A stretch of DNA of 64,000 nt from Brachybacterium vulturis (GTDB lineage Bacteria; Actinomycetota; Actinomycetes; Actinomycetales; Dermabacteraceae), in contig NZ_CP023563.1 in assembly GCF_002407185.1 (NCBI RefSeq), positions 2,046,001-2,110,000 on the forward strand. The letters run 5' to 3'. How positions within the stretch are numbered: position 1 is the first letter of the stretch; each line of letters starts with the position of its first letter. The notes under the pieces were generated by a model. That model was not told the origin of the DNA. It was given only the letters and a program-made list of their open reading frames with translations, and did not search any database. Made by a program: the position numbers and the translations under genes. Of this stretch, positions 27,769-40,108 are shown piece by piece.

Positions 27769-28889
27769 GGATCTATCTGTTCCTCCTGCTGCTCGCCGCG
27801 GCGGTCACCTTCCTGGTGACCCCTGGGGTGAGGCTGCTGGCCCGACGGGCCGGCGCGATGACAGCGGTGAGGGATCGCGATGTGCACGACGCGGTGACCC
27901 CGCGCCTGGGTGGCCTCGCCATGCTCGCGGGCGTCCTCTGCGCGATGCTGGTCGCCAGCAACATCCCCTTCCTCGAGGGACTGTTCCGGGATACCCGCCA
28001 GCCCTGGGCGATCCTCGCCGCCGGCACCCTGGTGTGCCTGCTCGGCGCCGCCGACGACCGCTGGGACCTCGACTGGGTCACCAAGCTGGCCGGTCAGGTG
28101 CTGGCGGCGCTGCTGCTCGCCTGGCAGGGCGTCAGCCTGGTGACCCTCCCGATCAACGGCGTGACCGTGCTGTCCGGACGCACCGCGCTGATCCTCACCG
28201 TGCTGGTCGTGGTGGTGAGCATGAACGCGGTGAACTTCGTGGACGGCCTCGACGGGCTCGCGGCCGGCGTGATGGCGATCGGCGGATCCGCGTTCTTCCT
28301 CTACGCCTACCTGCTCACCCGCGACGCCTCGGCGGATGACTACTCCTCCCTCGCCGCGCTGCTGACCGCAGTGCTCATCGGCGTCTGTCTGGGCTTCCTG
28401 CCGCACAACCTCACCCGGGCACGCATCTTCATGGGCGACTCCGGCTCGATGCTGCTGGGACTGCTGCTGGCGGCCGGCACCATCGCCGTGACCGGGCAGG
28501 TCGATCCGGCGCGGCTGTCGGGAGCGGATTTCTTCGGACAGTTCCTGCCGATCCTGCTGCCCATCGGCGTGATGATCGTGCCGTTCCTGGACTTCGGCCT
28601 CGCCGTGCTGCGCCGGATCGGCTCGGGGAAGTCCCCGTTCCATGCCGACCAGGCCCATCTCCACCACCGACTGCTCAGCCTCGGCCACAGCAAGTTCACC
28701 GCCGTGCTGATCATGTACACCTGGACCGTCGTCATCTCCGTAGGGCTGCTGCTCCCGCTCGTGCTGCCGATGCGTTCGGTCTATATCTTCTGGGTGAGCG
28801 GACTGCTGTTCGCCGTCCTGCTCACCTTCGACCCCCTCAGATGGCGCACCGGCCGTCACCGGAAGGATTCCGATGTCCCCTCAGCCTGA
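27765..28889 (+). CDS. wecA: Undecaprenyl-phosphate GlcNAc-1-phosphate transferase (WecA/Rfe family)
   Basis: 374 residues with about ten membrane helices, GTG start overlapping the previous stop. It moves a sugar-1-phosphate from UDP-sugar to a polyprenyl phosphate, starting cell-wall polymer (arabinogalactan- or teichoic-type) synthesis. The conserved acidic motifs are present: AADDRWD, NFVDGLDGLAAG, FMGDSGS and the HADQAHLHHRLL histidine cluster. The position between tsaC and the atp operon matches Rfe (Rv1302) in Mycobacterium, by recall. Sugar specificity is inferred. Confidence 0.92.
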   Translation: MRIYLFLLLLAAAVTFLVTPGVRLLARRAGAMTAVRDRDVHDAVTPRLGGLAMLAGVLCAMLVASNIPFLEGLFRDTRQPWAILAAGTLVCLLGAADDRWDLDWVTKLAGQVLAALLLAWQGVSLVTLPINGVTVLSGRTALILTVLVVVVSMNAVNFVDGLDGLAAGVMAIGGSAFFLYAYLLTRDASADDYSSLAALLTAVLIGVCLGFLPHNLTRARIFMGDSGSMLLGLLLAAGTIAVTGQVDPARLSGADFFGQFLPILLPIGVMIVPFLDFGLAVLRRIGSGKSPFHADQAHLHHRLLSLGHSKFTAVLIMYTWTVVISVGLLLPLVLPMRSVYIFWVSGLLFAVLLTFDPLRWRTGRHRKDSDVPSA

Positions 28890-29373
28890 GACCCCCGACG
28901 CGCACGAGCGCGGAGCCGCCCCGGCCCCGCGACGCCGCACCGCGGGCGACCGCTCGATGCAGCGGGCCACGGTGATCGCGGTGGCCGTCGGCCTGGTGCT
29001 GGACGTGATCGTGCTCGCCATCGCGGCCACCCGCCCGGAGTCGACCGCCCTGGCGGGCGCCCTGGTGGGCACCGGCCTCACCCTGATCGTGGTGCTGCCC
29101 TCGATGGGGATCGCCTTCCTCGGCCCGCGCCTGAGCCCGATGAGCATGGCCGTCACCGTGCTCGGCTCCTGGGCGGTCAAGATGTTCGTTGTGATCCTGA
29201 TCCTACTGCTGGTCCGGGACCTCCCCTCGCTGTCCACCCAGTGGATCGGGCTGGCACTGCTGGTGGGCGCGGTCTCGGCGATGATCGTCGAGGCCACGCT
29301 GCTGATGAGGACCCGTCAGCCGCTGGACGTGGAGCCCGCCCGGACCCCTCGGGAGCCACCGGCCGAGCAGTGA
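28873..29373 (+). CDS. atpI: AtpI-like membrane protein
   Basis: 166 residues with four membrane helices (IAVAVGLVLDVIVLAIAA, LVGTGLTLIVVLPSMGI, VLGSWAVKMFVVILILLL, GLALLVGAVSAMIVEAT). The start overlaps wecA by 17 nt, with GGAAGGA as ribosome site. Sequence is not strongly conserved, but the position directly before atpB and the topology fit AtpI, an assembly factor for the c-ring. Called mostly from context. Confidence 0.75.
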   Translation: MSPQPETPDAHERGAAPAPRRRTAGDRSMQRATVIAVAVGLVLDVIVLAIAATRPESTALAGALVGTGLTLIVVLPSMGIAFLGPRLSPMSMAVTVLGSWAVKMFVVILILLLVRDLPSLSTQWIGLALLVGAVSAMIVEATLLMRTRQPLDVEPARTPREPPAEQ

Positions 29374-29576
29374 GTCTCTGTTATGCTTCCGGAGGTGCTC
29401 GACCGCTGATCACGGTGCATTACCGAGGTCCGCTCGACCACTGATCGACCACCCGGAACGCTCACGCGTCGTCCATCGCCGTACGCACGGTGGCCGCAAT
29501 CCGGGGAGGCTCCGATGGAGAATGACGGCCACGGCCGACGCAATGGCGCCGGACCACACGACCACGGGAGATCGAG

Positions 29577-30386
29577 CTGAACACCGCAGACCTCAGCCCC
29601 ACGCTGCACGCCGAGGACGATTCGCTCTTCCATGTCCCGACATTGGACGAGTTCTTCCCGGACGCGATCCTCTTCGACGGGACCTGGTTCGAGTTCAACC
29701 GCGTCCAGCTGGTGCGCCTGATCGTGCTCGCCGTCGTGCTGATCGTGATGTGCGTGCTCGCCTCCCGCGCCAAGCTGGTGCCGGGCCGCGGGCAGAGCAT
29801 CGTCGAGCTGCTCATCGAGTTCGTCAACGGCACCATCATCAAGAACACGCTGGGACTGCGCGCGGGCAAGCATTTCGCCCCCTTCCTCATCACCCTGTTC
29901 TTCTTCCTGCTGGCGATGAACCTCGCCGGGGTGGTGCCCGGGCTCAACCTGGCAGGCACCTCGGTGATCGGGCTGCCCTTGCTGGCGGCCCTGTGGACCT
30001 TCGTGGTCTACGTCACGGCCGGCGTGAAGAAGCGCGGCATCGCCGGCTATCTCAAGCACGAGACCGCCCCGCCCGGCCTGCCCAAGCCGATCTACCTGCT
30101 GCTGGTGCCGATCGAGTTCCTGCAGGTCGTCCTGATCCGCTGGGCCTCGCTGACCATCCGACTGCTCGCGAACATGGTCGCCGGCCACATCATGCTGGTG
30201 GTGTTCATCGGCCTCACCCAGGGCCTGCTGCTCTCGGGCACCTGGCTGGTCGCGATCTCTCCCTTCGCCGGCGCCCTGGCGATCGGCATCTACGGCTTCG
30301 AGATCTTCGTCGCCGCCCTGCAGGCCTTCATCTTCACGATCCTCGCCGCGGTGTACATCCAGATGGCCACCGCCGACGAGCACTGA
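29577..30386 (+). CDS. atpB: ATP synthase F0 subunit a, probable CTG start
   Basis: Subunit a forms the proton path with the c-ring. Five to six membrane helices; the key Arg lies in the conserved segment ASLTIRLLANMVAGHIML. The start is unusual: from the in-frame stop at 29523 to the first TTG at 29643 there is no ATG, GTG or TTG. TTG 29643 has no ribosome site and would cut the N-terminal FHVPTLDEFFPD. CTG 29577 has GGGAG 6 nt upstream and gives 269 residues, so I prefer it. A sequencing error that hides an ATG (for example 29522 in another frame) is the alternative. Confidence 0.85.
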   Translation: MNTADLSPTLHAEDDSLFHVPTLDEFFPDAILFDGTWFEFNRVQLVRLIVLAVVLIVMCVLASRAKLVPGRGQSIVELLIEFVNGTIIKNTLGLRAGKHFAPFLITLFFFLLAMNLAGVVPGLNLAGTSVIGLPLLAALWTFVVYVTAGVKKRGIAGYLKHETAPPGLPKPIYLLLVPIEFLQVVLIRWASLTIRLLANMVAGHIMLVVFIGLTQGLLLSGTWLVAISPFAGALAIGIYGFEIFVAALQAFIFTILAAVYIQMATADEH

Positions 30387-30414
30387 CCTGCCCACGACCT
30401 CCCATACCCCCTGA

Positions 30415-30696
<282 letters not shown>

Positions 30697-30707
30697 GGCC
30701 CGCTCCC

Positions 30708-31253
30708 ATGATTCTTGCCGAAGGAGCACAGTCAGTCCCGAGCTGGCGGCTTCTGGTCCCCCTGCCTTCGGAGATCATCTGGTCGCTCATCTTCCTGGTG
30801 ATCTTCGCGGTCGTCTTCATGAAGTTCATCCTGCCGCGGCTCAACGCCGTGCTGGACGAGCGTGCGGAGAAGATCGAAGGCGGTCTGCGCAATGCGGAGA
30901 AGGTCCAGGAGCAGGTCGACCAGCTGAAGAGCGACCAGGAGCAGGAGCTCGCTGCCGCCCGCCAGGAGGCCGCCTCGATCCGTGAGAAGGCACGCACGGA
31001 TGGTCAGAAGATCGTCGATGAGGCCCGTACCCGCGCCGAGTCCGAGAACGAGCGTCTGCTCGCCTCCGGCCGCCAGCAGCTGAGCGCCGAGCGGATCGCC
31101 GCCTCGACCGAGCTGCGCGGAGAGGTCGGGACGCTCGCCAGCGATCTCGCGTCCAAGATCGTCGGGGAGTCCCTCACCGACGACGAGCGCTCGCGCCGAG
31201 TGATCGACCGGTTCCTGGACGACCTCGAGTCGAGCCAGGCCACCACCCGATAA
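30708..31253 (+). CDS. atpF: ATP synthase F0 subunit b
   Basis: 181 residues: one N-terminal membrane helix (IIWSLIFLVIFAVVFMKFIL) and a long charged coiled coil that forms the peripheral stalk. Here b and delta are separate genes, unlike the b-delta fusion of Mycobacterium. Six nt separate the stop from the atpH ribosome site to start region. Confidence 0.95.
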   Translation: MILAEGAQSVPSWRLLVPLPSEIIWSLIFLVIFAVVFMKFILPRLNAVLDERAEKIEGGLRNAEKVQEQVDQLKSDQEQELAAARQEAASIREKARTDGQKIVDEARTRAESENERLLASGRQQLSAERIAASTELRGEVGTLASDLASKIVGESLTDDERSRRVIDRFLDDLESSQATTR

Positions 31254-31262
31254 GGAACCGTG

Positions 31263-32078
31263 ATGCGAGGAACCTCCTCCACCTCCTTCGCCGAGGTGCT
31301 CCGGCACGTCGAAGCCGCCCCGGCGGCCGACGGCGCTGCGCTGGACGCCGAGGCCCAGGAGCTGTTCTCGGTGGCCGATGCCATCGATTCCAGCAATCAG
31401 CTCGTGCGCACCCTCTCCGATCCCGGCCGGCCGGCCGAGGTCAAGGAGTCCACGGTCCGCGCTCTGCTGGCGAACCGGGTCAGCCCGCGCACTCTCGAGA
31501 CCACCCTCGAGGTCGTGCGACACCGCTGGTCCGAGCAGGAGGACATCCTCGATGCCCTCGAGCTGCTCGGGGTCACGGCCCTGCTCGAGCAGGCGCAGTC
31601 CGAGGGCGTCCTCGAGCAGGTCGACGGCGAACTCTTCGATGTCTCGCGGCTGATCGACGGCAGCGGTGACCTCACTGCCGCGCTCGACGGGGAGCGGGGA
31701 CAGCCCGCACGGCGCGCGTCCCTGCTGGAGCGCCTGCTGGACGGCCGGACGCACCGGCTCACGGTCGCCCTGGCGGCCCGGGCCGTCGGACGCCGCAGCG
31801 AGACCAAGCCGGCGCGTCGTGTCGAGGAGTTCGCCCGCTTCGCCTCCGATCGTCGTCGGCGCGCGTTCGCGTCCGTCTCCAGCGCCATGCCGCTGAGCGA
31901 GGCGCAGCAGGCCCGGCTGGGTGCGGTCCTGGCGACCATCTACGGTCGTGAGATCCAGCTGAACCTCACGGTCGATCCCGCGGTCGTGGGCGGTCTCCAG
32001 ATCCAGGTCGGCGACGACCTCTACGACGCCACCGTGCTGGCCCGGCTCTCCCGAGCCCGGTCGCAGCTCGTGGCCTGA
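31263..32078 (+). CDS. atpH: ATP synthase F1 subunit delta
   Basis: 271 residues from ATG 31263 with AAGGA 6 nt upstream; GTG 31260 is too close to it. Delta joins the b stalk to the top of F1. The family's C-terminal segment ([20 protein letters not shown], then [20 protein letters not shown]) is intact. It is longer than the E. coli protein (177), as is usual in actinobacteria. A 98-bp gap to atpA contains a small hairpin. Confidence 0.95.
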   Translation: MRGTSSTSFAEVLRHVEAAPAADGAALDAEAQELFSVADAIDSSNQLVRTLSDPGRPAEVKESTVRALLANRVSPRTLETTLEVVRHRWSEQEDILDALELLGVTALLEQAQSEGVLEQVDGELFDVSRLIDGSGDLTAALDGERGQPARRASLLERLLDGRTHRLTVALAARAVGRRSETKPARRVEEFARFASDRRRRAFASVSSAMPLSEAQQARLGAVLATIYGREIQLNLTVDPAVVGGLQIQVGDDLYDATVLARLSRARSQLVA

Positions 32079-32136
32079 CTCATCCCCGACACCGGTTCCT
32101 CCCCGAGGACGCGGCGTCCCCAGCATTGTTCAGACC

Positions 32137-32153
32137 CTCCCCGGCACGGGGAG
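32137..32153 (+). other. Intercistronic hairpin atpH-atpA
   Basis: CTCCCCG-GCA-CGGGGAG, a 7-bp stem just before the atpA ribosome site. Probably affects mRNA stability or translation rather than ending transcription, because the operon continues. Confidence 0.4.
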
Positions 32154-32176
32154 ACCGAGAGGAAGCGAAGCAGCAG

Positions 32177-33802
32177 ATGGCGGAGCTCACGATCAGCCCG
32201 GAGGACATCCGGAACGCCCTGGACACCGCGGTGTCCACCTACCAGGCAGGCGCCACCGAGCGCGAGGAGATCGGCCGCGTCAGCGAGGCCGCTGACGGCA
32301 TCGCGCGCGTCGAGGGCCTCCCGAACGTCATGGCCAACGAGCTCGTCAGCTTCGAGGACGGCACCCTCGGCCTCGCCCTGAACCTCGAACTGCGCGAGGT
32401 CGGCATCGTCGTCCTCGGCGAGTTCTCGGGCATCGAGGAGGGCCAGCAGGTCCGTCGCACCGGCCAGGTGCTCTCGGTCCCGGTCGGCGACGGCTACCTC
32501 GGCCGCGTGGTCGACCCGACCGGCGCCCCCATCGACGGCCTCGGCACCATCGAGACCGTCGGCCGTCGTGCCCTCGAGCTGCAGGCGCCCGGCGTCATGC
32601 AGCGCAAGGCCGTCAAGGAGCCGATGCAGACCGGCCTCAAGGCGATCGACGCGATGACCCCGATCGGCCGTGGTCAGCGTCAGCTGATCATCGGCGACCG
32701 CCAGACCGGCAAGACCACGATCGGCATCGATACGATCCTGAACCAGAAGGCCAACTGGGAGTCCGGCGATCCCGACAAGCAGGTCCGCTGCATCTACGTC
32801 GCCGTCGGCCAGAAGGGCTCGACCATCGCCTCGGTGCGCGCGACGCTCGAGGAGAACGGCGCGATGGACTACACCACCATCGTCGCGGCACCGGCGTCCG
32901 ACCCGGCCGGGTTCAAGTACATCGCCCCCTACACCGGCTCGGCCATCGGCCAGCACTGGATGTACGAGGGCAAGCACGTCCTGATCATCTTCGACGACCT
33001 CTCGAAGCAGGCCGAGGCCTACCGCGCCGTGTCGCTGCTGCTGCGCCGCCCGCCGGGCCGTGAGGCCTACCCGGGCGACGTCTTCTACCTGCACTCCCGC
33101 CTGCTCGAACGCTGTGCCAAGCTCAGTGATGAGATGGGCGGCGGCTCGATGACCGGCCTGCCGATCATCGAGACCAAGGCCAACGACGTCTCGGCCTACA
33201 TCCCGACCAACGTCATCTCGATCACCGATGGTCAGTGCTTCCTGCAGTCGGACCTGTTCAACGCCAACCAGCGCCCGGCGGTCGACGTCGGCGTCTCGGT
33301 CTCCCGCGTCGGCGGCTCCGCCCAGACCAAGGCCATGAAGTCGGTCTCCGGTACGCTGAAGATCGACCTCGCGCAGTTCCGCGACCTGGAGTCCTTCGCG
33401 ATGTTCGCCTCCGATCTGGACGCGGCCTCGAAGCAGCAGCTCAGCCGCGGTGCGCGCCTGATGGAGCTGCTCAAGCAGTCCCAGAGCTCGCCGTTCCCGA
33501 TGGAGGAGCAGGTCGTCTCGATCTGGGCCGGCACCAAGGGCAAGTTCGACGACATCGAGGTCGAGGACGTCCGCGACTTCGAGGGCCAGCTGCTCGAGCA
33601 CCTGCGGCACAACGGCGGCGTGCTCGACGCGATCCGCAGCACGGGCAAGTTCGAGTCCTCGACCGAGGAGGAGCTCGCGAGCATCCTCGATCAGGTCAAG
33701 CAGGACTTCCTGGCCGGCAAGGGCCAGGATGCGGCGCGGAACGACGAGGACGGTCGTCTCGCCGCTGACCAGATCGAGCAGGAGCAGATCGTCCGCGGCT
33801 GA
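32177..33802 (+). CDS. atpA: ATP synthase F1 subunit alpha
   Basis: 541 residues from ATG 32177 with AGAGGAAG upstream. Non-catalytic nucleotide-binding subunit: P-loop GDRQTGKT near residue 174, [11 protein letters not shown], and the ATP synthase alpha/beta signature region including [14 protein letters not shown]. The frame opens earlier but the conserved [11 protein letters not shown] start is clear. Confidence 0.97.
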   Translation: MAELTISPEDIRNALDTAVSTYQAGATEREEIGRVSEAADGIARVEGLPNVMANELVSFEDGTLGLALNLELREVGIVVLGEFSGIEEGQQVRRTGQVLSVPVGDGYLGRVVDPTGAPIDGLGTIETVGRRALELQAPGVMQRKAVKEPMQTGLKAIDAMTPIGRGQRQLIIGDRQTGKTTIGIDTILNQKANWESGDPDKQVRCIYVAVGQKGSTIASVRATLEENGAMDYTTIVAAPASDPAGFKYIAPYTGSAIGQHWMYEGKHVLIIFDDLSKQAEAYRAVSLLLRRPPGREAYPGDVFYLHSRLLERCAKLSDEMGGGSMTGLPIIETKANDVSAYIPTNVISITDGQCFLQSDLFNANQRPAVDVGVSVSRVGGSAQTKAMKSVSGTLKIDLAQFRDLESFAMFASDLDAASKQQLSRGARLMELLKQSQSSPFPMEEQVVSIWAGTKGKFDDIEVEDVRDFEGQLLEHLRHNGGVLDAIRSTGKFESSTEEELASILDQVKQDFLAGKGQDAARNDEDGRLAADQIEQEQIVRG

Positions 33803-33810
33803 TGCGCGAG

Positions 33811-33836
33811 GCCGCCGTCCCTGACGGGGCGGCGGC
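33811..33836 (+). other. Intercistronic hairpin atpA-atpG
   Basis: An 11-bp stem (one G-T pair) with the 4-nt loop TGAC in the 72-bp gap. No T-run, and the operon continues downstream, so a role in stability or differential expression is more likely than termination. Confidence 0.45.
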
Positions 33837-33874
33837 TCCCGCCCAGGACGCATCGATCCCGCACGAGGAGAGAC

Positions 33875-36599
<2,725 letters not shown>

Positions 36600-36617
36600 G
36601 CTGACTGCGCAGACGGC

Positions 36618-37064
36618 ATGAACGACCTGAGCATCCCGATCCTCCTGCTGGGGATCGGGATGCTCGTGGTCGTGCTGGCGGCGGTGCTGCTGCTCGGGCT
36701 GCGTCAGCTGCTGGTCTCGCGGAGCCGGGGCGCCTTCGAATGCACGGTGCGCCGACGCGGACTGGTGGGCGGGTCCAGCTGGCAGCACGGACTGATGCGC
36801 TTCGGCACCGACCGGCTGCGCTGGTTCCGCGCCTTCTCGGTGCGTCTGCGTCCCGAGCTGGTGCTGCGCCGCAGCGAGATCGGGGACGTCAGCCGGCAGC
36901 GACTGCCCGCCCAGATCGAAGGCGGGGAGGAGCAGTACCTGATCGAGTTCACCCTGCGCGACGGCCGCGAGGTCAGCGCGATCGTCGACCTGGCCTCGGG
37001 GGCGGCCCTGAACTCCTGGCTGGAGGCGGCGCCGACGGGCTCCGTGGTCGGGGACGCGGACTGA
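36618..37064 (+). CDS. DUF2550 family membrane-anchored protein
   Basis: 148 residues: one N-terminal membrane helix (IPILLLGIGMLVVVLAAVLLL) followed by a small basic domain with FECTVRR, SWQHGLMRFGTDRLRWFRAFS and RRSEIGDVSRQRLP, the DUF2550 pattern. It regularly follows atpC in actinobacteria (Rv1312 position, by recall). Function unknown. Its stop codon lies within a cruciform that also holds the stop of the convergent nagA. Confidence 0.85.
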   Translation: MNDLSIPILLLGIGMLVVVLAAVLLLGLRQLLVSRSRGAFECTVRRRGLVGGSSWQHGLMRFGTDRLRWFRAFSVRLRPELVLRRSEIGDVSRQRLPAQIEGGEEQYLIEFTLRDGREVSAIVDLASGAALNSWLEAAPTGSVVGDAD

Positions 37065-37101
37065 GCAGCCGACAGGTCGGTGCCGCGAGCGCGCTCAGTC
37101 C
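37058..37101. terminator. Bidirectional terminator containing both stop codons
   Basis: GGACTGAGC (37058-37066) pairs with GCTCAGTCC (37093-37101), enclosing a second stem CCGAC/GTCGG. The TGA of the DUF2550 gene and the TGA of nagA, on opposite strands, both lie in the outer stem. Confidence 0.7.
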
Positions 37102-38324
37102 GTGACGACCGTGCCCGCGCGCAGCACGGTGACCGGTGCCAGCTCGGAGTCCACCAGCACCGCGTCCGCGCGTCGGCCCGTGGCCAGCACACCGATCCGG
37201 TCCTGCATCCCCAGCACGGCCGCCGGCACCGAGGAGGCGGCTCGCACCGCGCGCACCAGATCCACTCCGGCCTCGGTGACGGCGAAGCGCACCACATCGA
37301 GCAGATGCGCGGTGCCCCCCGCGATCGCGGACGCTCCGGTGAGGGTTGCGACCCCCGCCGCCACGGTGACGTCCAGCGCGCCGAGCCGGTACTGACCCTC
37401 CGGCATCCCGGCCGCCGCCATCGCATCGGTCACCAGCACCACATTCTGCTCGGCGGCGATCGCGAAGACGTGGGCGACGGTGCGCGCATCGAGATGGACG
37501 CCGTCGGCGATCACCTCCACCACCAGCTCGCCGCGGGCGGCCGCGTCCAGCGCCGCGAGCGCGGGTCCGGGATCCCGGTGGTGGATCGGCCGCATCCCGT
37601 TGAACAGATGGGTCGCGGTGGGCAGTGCGGAGCGGCCGTGCGCCCGGCGCAGCGAGTCCCGGGCGTGGCCGACGGCATGGGTCATCTGGGCGCTGGTGCC
37701 ATCGGTGTGACCGAGCGACGGCACGGCGCCCGCCTCGGCGAGAGCCTCGATGACCTCGTCCGCGCCCCTCACCTCCGGGGCGACGGTCATGGTGGCCAGC
37801 GCCCCGCCGGCGAGCCGGGCGAGCTCGCGCACCAGCTCCGCGTCGCCGGCCGTGAGGTGCTCGGGGTTCTGCGCGCCGCGCCGTTCGACGGAGAGGAACG
37901 GCCCCTCGAGGTGGATCGCGGCGATCTCCCCGTCGGCCGCGAGCTGCACCAGCTCGGCGACCCGCGACCGCAAGGTGGCGGCGTCGGCGGTGACCAGGGA
38001 GGCGACCAGGCTGGTGGTCCCGTGACGGCGGTGCTCGCGCACCGCGATGCGCATGTCCTCGGCCGTGGCGGCGTCCGGGAAGGAGGCGCCGCCGCCGCCG
38101 TGGCAGTGGAGGTCCACCAGGCCGGGCAGGATCAGGCCGTCGTGGACGAGGGTCCGCTGCGCCTCGTGCCGCGGGGCATGGGCGGCCGGACCGGCCCAGA
38201 GGATGTCACCGCCGGCGATCAGCACCAGCGCCTCGGGGACCAGTCCCTGCTCGAGCACCGCGGTGCCGCGCACGGCCAGCTCGGCGGTGACCGTGGGGGA
38301 CTGCGGGGAGGGGGCGGTGCTCAT
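37095..38324 (-). CDS. nagA: N-acetylglucosamine-6-phosphate deacetylase
   Basis: 409 residues, ATG 38324 with AGGAGA upstream. It removes acetyl from GlcNAc-6-phosphate, feeding amino sugars from wall turnover to glycolysis or back to wall synthesis. Amidohydrolase fold: PGLVDLHCHGGGG, AIHLEGPFLS (metal Glu), SLGHTDGT, THLFNGMRPIHHRDPG, and VLVTDAMAAAGMPEG with the catalytic Asp. Second gene after nucS on the minus strand (gap 74 bp). No nagB is adjacent. Confidence 0.93.
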   Translation of the reverse strand: MSTAPSPQSPTVTAELAVRGTAVLEQGLVPEALVLIAGGDILWAGPAAHAPRHEAQRTLVHDGLILPGLVDLHCHGGGGASFPDAATAEDMRIAVREHRRHGTTSLVASLVTADAATLRSRVAELVQLAADGEIAAIHLEGPFLSVERRGAQNPEHLTAGDAELVRELARLAGGALATMTVAPEVRGADEVIEALAEAGAVPSLGHTDGTSAQMTHAVGHARDSLRRAHGRSALPTATHLFNGMRPIHHRDPGPALAALDAAARGELVVEVIADGVHLDARTVAHVFAIAAEQNVVLVTDAMAAAGMPEGQYRLGALDVTVAAGVATLTGASAIAGGTAHLLDVVRFAVTEAGVDLVRAVRAASSVPAAVLGMQDRIGVLATGRRADAVLVDSELAPVTVLRAGTVVTD

Positions 38325-38398
38325 GTCTTCTCCTGGTGCTCGGGGGGCGAGGGATCGCGGAGGACGGCTGCGGGCGTCTCCGGAGCGGGCAAGTGCGC

Positions 38399-39115
38399 TC
38401 AGAACAGTCGTGACTCCGCGTCGTCGATGCCGCGCAGCGCGTCGTAGTCGAGGGTCACGCAGTCGATGCCGCGATCGGCCGCGAGCACGCGCGCCTGCGG
38501 CTTGATGGCCTGGGCGGCGAAGATGCCGCGCACCGGGGCCAGCAGCGGGTCCCGGTTGAGCAGGTCCAGGTAGCGGGTCAGCTGCTCGACGCCGTCGATC
38601 TCGCCGCGCCGCTTGATCTCGATCGCCACCGAGCCGCCGGAGTCGTCGCGGGCGAGGATGTCCACCGGGCCGATGGCGGTGAAGTACTCGCGGCGCACCA
38701 GCGACCAGCCCTCGCCGAGGGTGTCGATGTTCTCGGCCAGCAGGGCCTGGAGATGGGCCTCGACGCCGTCCTTCTGCAGTCCGGGATCCACTCCCAGCTC
38801 GTGGGAGGAGTCCTCGAACACCTCGACCAGGCGCACCCGCAGCTTGTCACCGGTCTTGTCGTGGACCACGTCCCACTGCTCGATCCAGTCATCCCCGGCA
38901 TCCCCAGCGTCCTCGCCGGCCTCCTCGTCGCCGCGCCGCGAGGTGGTCAGCGTGCAGGGCGGGGTCATCCAGTTCAGCGGCTTGTAGCTGCCGCCGTCGG
39001 AATGGACCAGCACACTGCCGTCGGCCTTGACGATCAGCAGCCGGGGGGCCAGCGGGAGATGGGCGGTGAGCCGACCTGTGTAGTCGACTGAGCAACGGGC
39101 AACGACGAGACGCAC
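38399..39115 (-). CDS. nucS: Mismatch-specific endonuclease NucS/EndoMS
   Basis: 238 residues from GTG 39115. NucS cuts both strands at mismatches and replaces MutS-MutL in actinobacteria. The N-terminal dimerisation domain starts [20 protein letters not shown]; the nuclease core shows [11 protein letters not shown] and [13 protein letters not shown] with the metal-binding Asp/Glu/Lys. The tail ends DDAESRLF, matching the C-terminal beta-clamp-binding motif. An acidic insert ([13 protein letters not shown]) lies near residue 60. GTG 39115 has no Shine-Dalgarno but lies 6 nt after TACCCT; upstream starts such as ATG 39199 would add a non-conserved extension. Confidence 0.93.
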   Translation of the reverse strand: MRLVVARCSVDYTGRLTAHLPLAPRLLIVKADGSVLVHSDGGSYKPLNWMTPPCTLTTSRRGDEEAGEDAGDAGDDWIEQWDVVHDKTGDKLRVRLVEVFEDSSHELGVDPGLQKDGVEAHLQALLAENIDTLGEGWSLVRREYFTAIGPVDILARDDSGGSVAIEIKRRGEIDGVEQLTRYLDLLNRDPLLAPVRGIFAAQAIKPQARVLAADRGIDCVTLDYDALRGIDDAESRLF

Positions 39116-39121
39116 AGGGCC

Positions 39122-39127
39122 AGGGTA
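39122..39127 (-). promoter_or_regulatory. -10 hexamer TACCCT of leaderless nucS mRNA
   Basis: TACCCT, then GGCCCT (6 nt), then GTG. The same geometry as at the response regulator, glgX, ligA and recQ starts. Confidence 0.45.
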
Positions 39128-39319
39128 CGGCACCACCAGCACCGCAGGGTCCCTGGCCTGCACATGGGCCTGCGCATGGGAGGCCGATGAGACGATCATG
39201 TGGAGTGCTTTACCCAGGTGCAGATGCTCACTCGGCACTGTTCGGCCCCGCACCCCGCTCGTATCGTGGACTGGTCATCCGTTCGGCCTGCGCCGAGCCA
39301 CTCCGAAGGAGCATCTACC

Positions 39320-40108
39320 GTGCAACGACTCCTGGCCGTCCTCCTGGTCCTGATCGGCCTCACCGGGCTCGTGCTGGGCCGCCTGGGTGAGACCACCTGG
39401 GCACCCGAGACCGAGACCACCGCCACGGTGGACCTCTCCGATGCCGGGCCCGCCGTGGTCATCGACCCCGGCGTGCTGTACGTGGGGGGCGAGAAGGGCG
39501 AGCTCGTCATCGAAGGCGCCTCCGACGTCTCCGTGATCACCGCCGGAGGCGGCGACATCGAGGCCTACCTCGAGGATGTCCACTACACCCGTATCACCGG
39601 GGCGAGCGACTGGACCACGCTCAGCACCCAGGAGGTCAACCCGGACGGCGCGGACGAGCTGAGCGATCCCACCTCCTCGGACCTCTGGCGCACCGTCGAG
39701 ACGGAGCCCAGCCCGTTCACGCTCGACGTCCACGAGTTCTGGGCGGGGGAGAACAACGATCCGAACGGCGAGAACAACGAGCAGCCCTACCGCGCCCTGC
39801 TGATCGTCACCGACGGCACCCAGCCCGGTGCGGAGAAGATCTCCATCACCTGGCCGGTGGACGCGGAGAACGAGTGGGGGCCCTTCGCCTACGCGGGCGG
39901 CGCGGCGATCGCCGTGATCGGCCTCGTGCTGCTGGTGGTCTCGCTCGGCGGCCGTCGCCGTGACGAGGACGAGGCCGAGCCGGTCGAGGACGCCCCGCGT
40001 CCCCCCGCCGACGCGTCCGTCGAGGACGCCCCCGCAGACAGCACCTACGCCGACGACGACCGGACCGAGCAGATCGACGTCGTCGACGATGAGGAGGGAC
40101 GGCGATGA
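39320..40108 (+). CDS. Membrane protein with extracytoplasmic domain, unknown function
   Basis: 262 residues from GTG 39320, AAGGAG 9 nt upstream. An N-terminal signal or anchor helix (LLAVLLVLIGLTGLVLG), an external domain of about 180 residues that I cannot assign to a family, a second membrane helix (AAIAVIGLVLLVVSLGG), then an acidic cytoplasmic tail rich in Asp/Glu (PVEDAPRPPADASVEDAP and following). It overlaps the next lipoprotein gene by ATGA, so the two products probably act together at the envelope. No catalytic motif is seen. Confidence 0.8.
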   Translation: MQRLLAVLLVLIGLTGLVLGRLGETTWAPETETTATVDLSDAGPAVVIDPGVLYVGGEKGELVIEGASDVSVITAGGGDIEAYLEDVHYTRITGASDWTTLSTQEVNPDGADELSDPTSSDLWRTVETEPSPFTLDVHEFWAGENNDPNGENNEQPYRALLIVTDGTQPGAEKISITWPVDAENEWGPFAYAGGAAIAVIGLVLLVVSLGGRRRDEDEAEPVEDAPRPPADASVEDAPADSTYADDDRTEQIDVVDDEEGRR

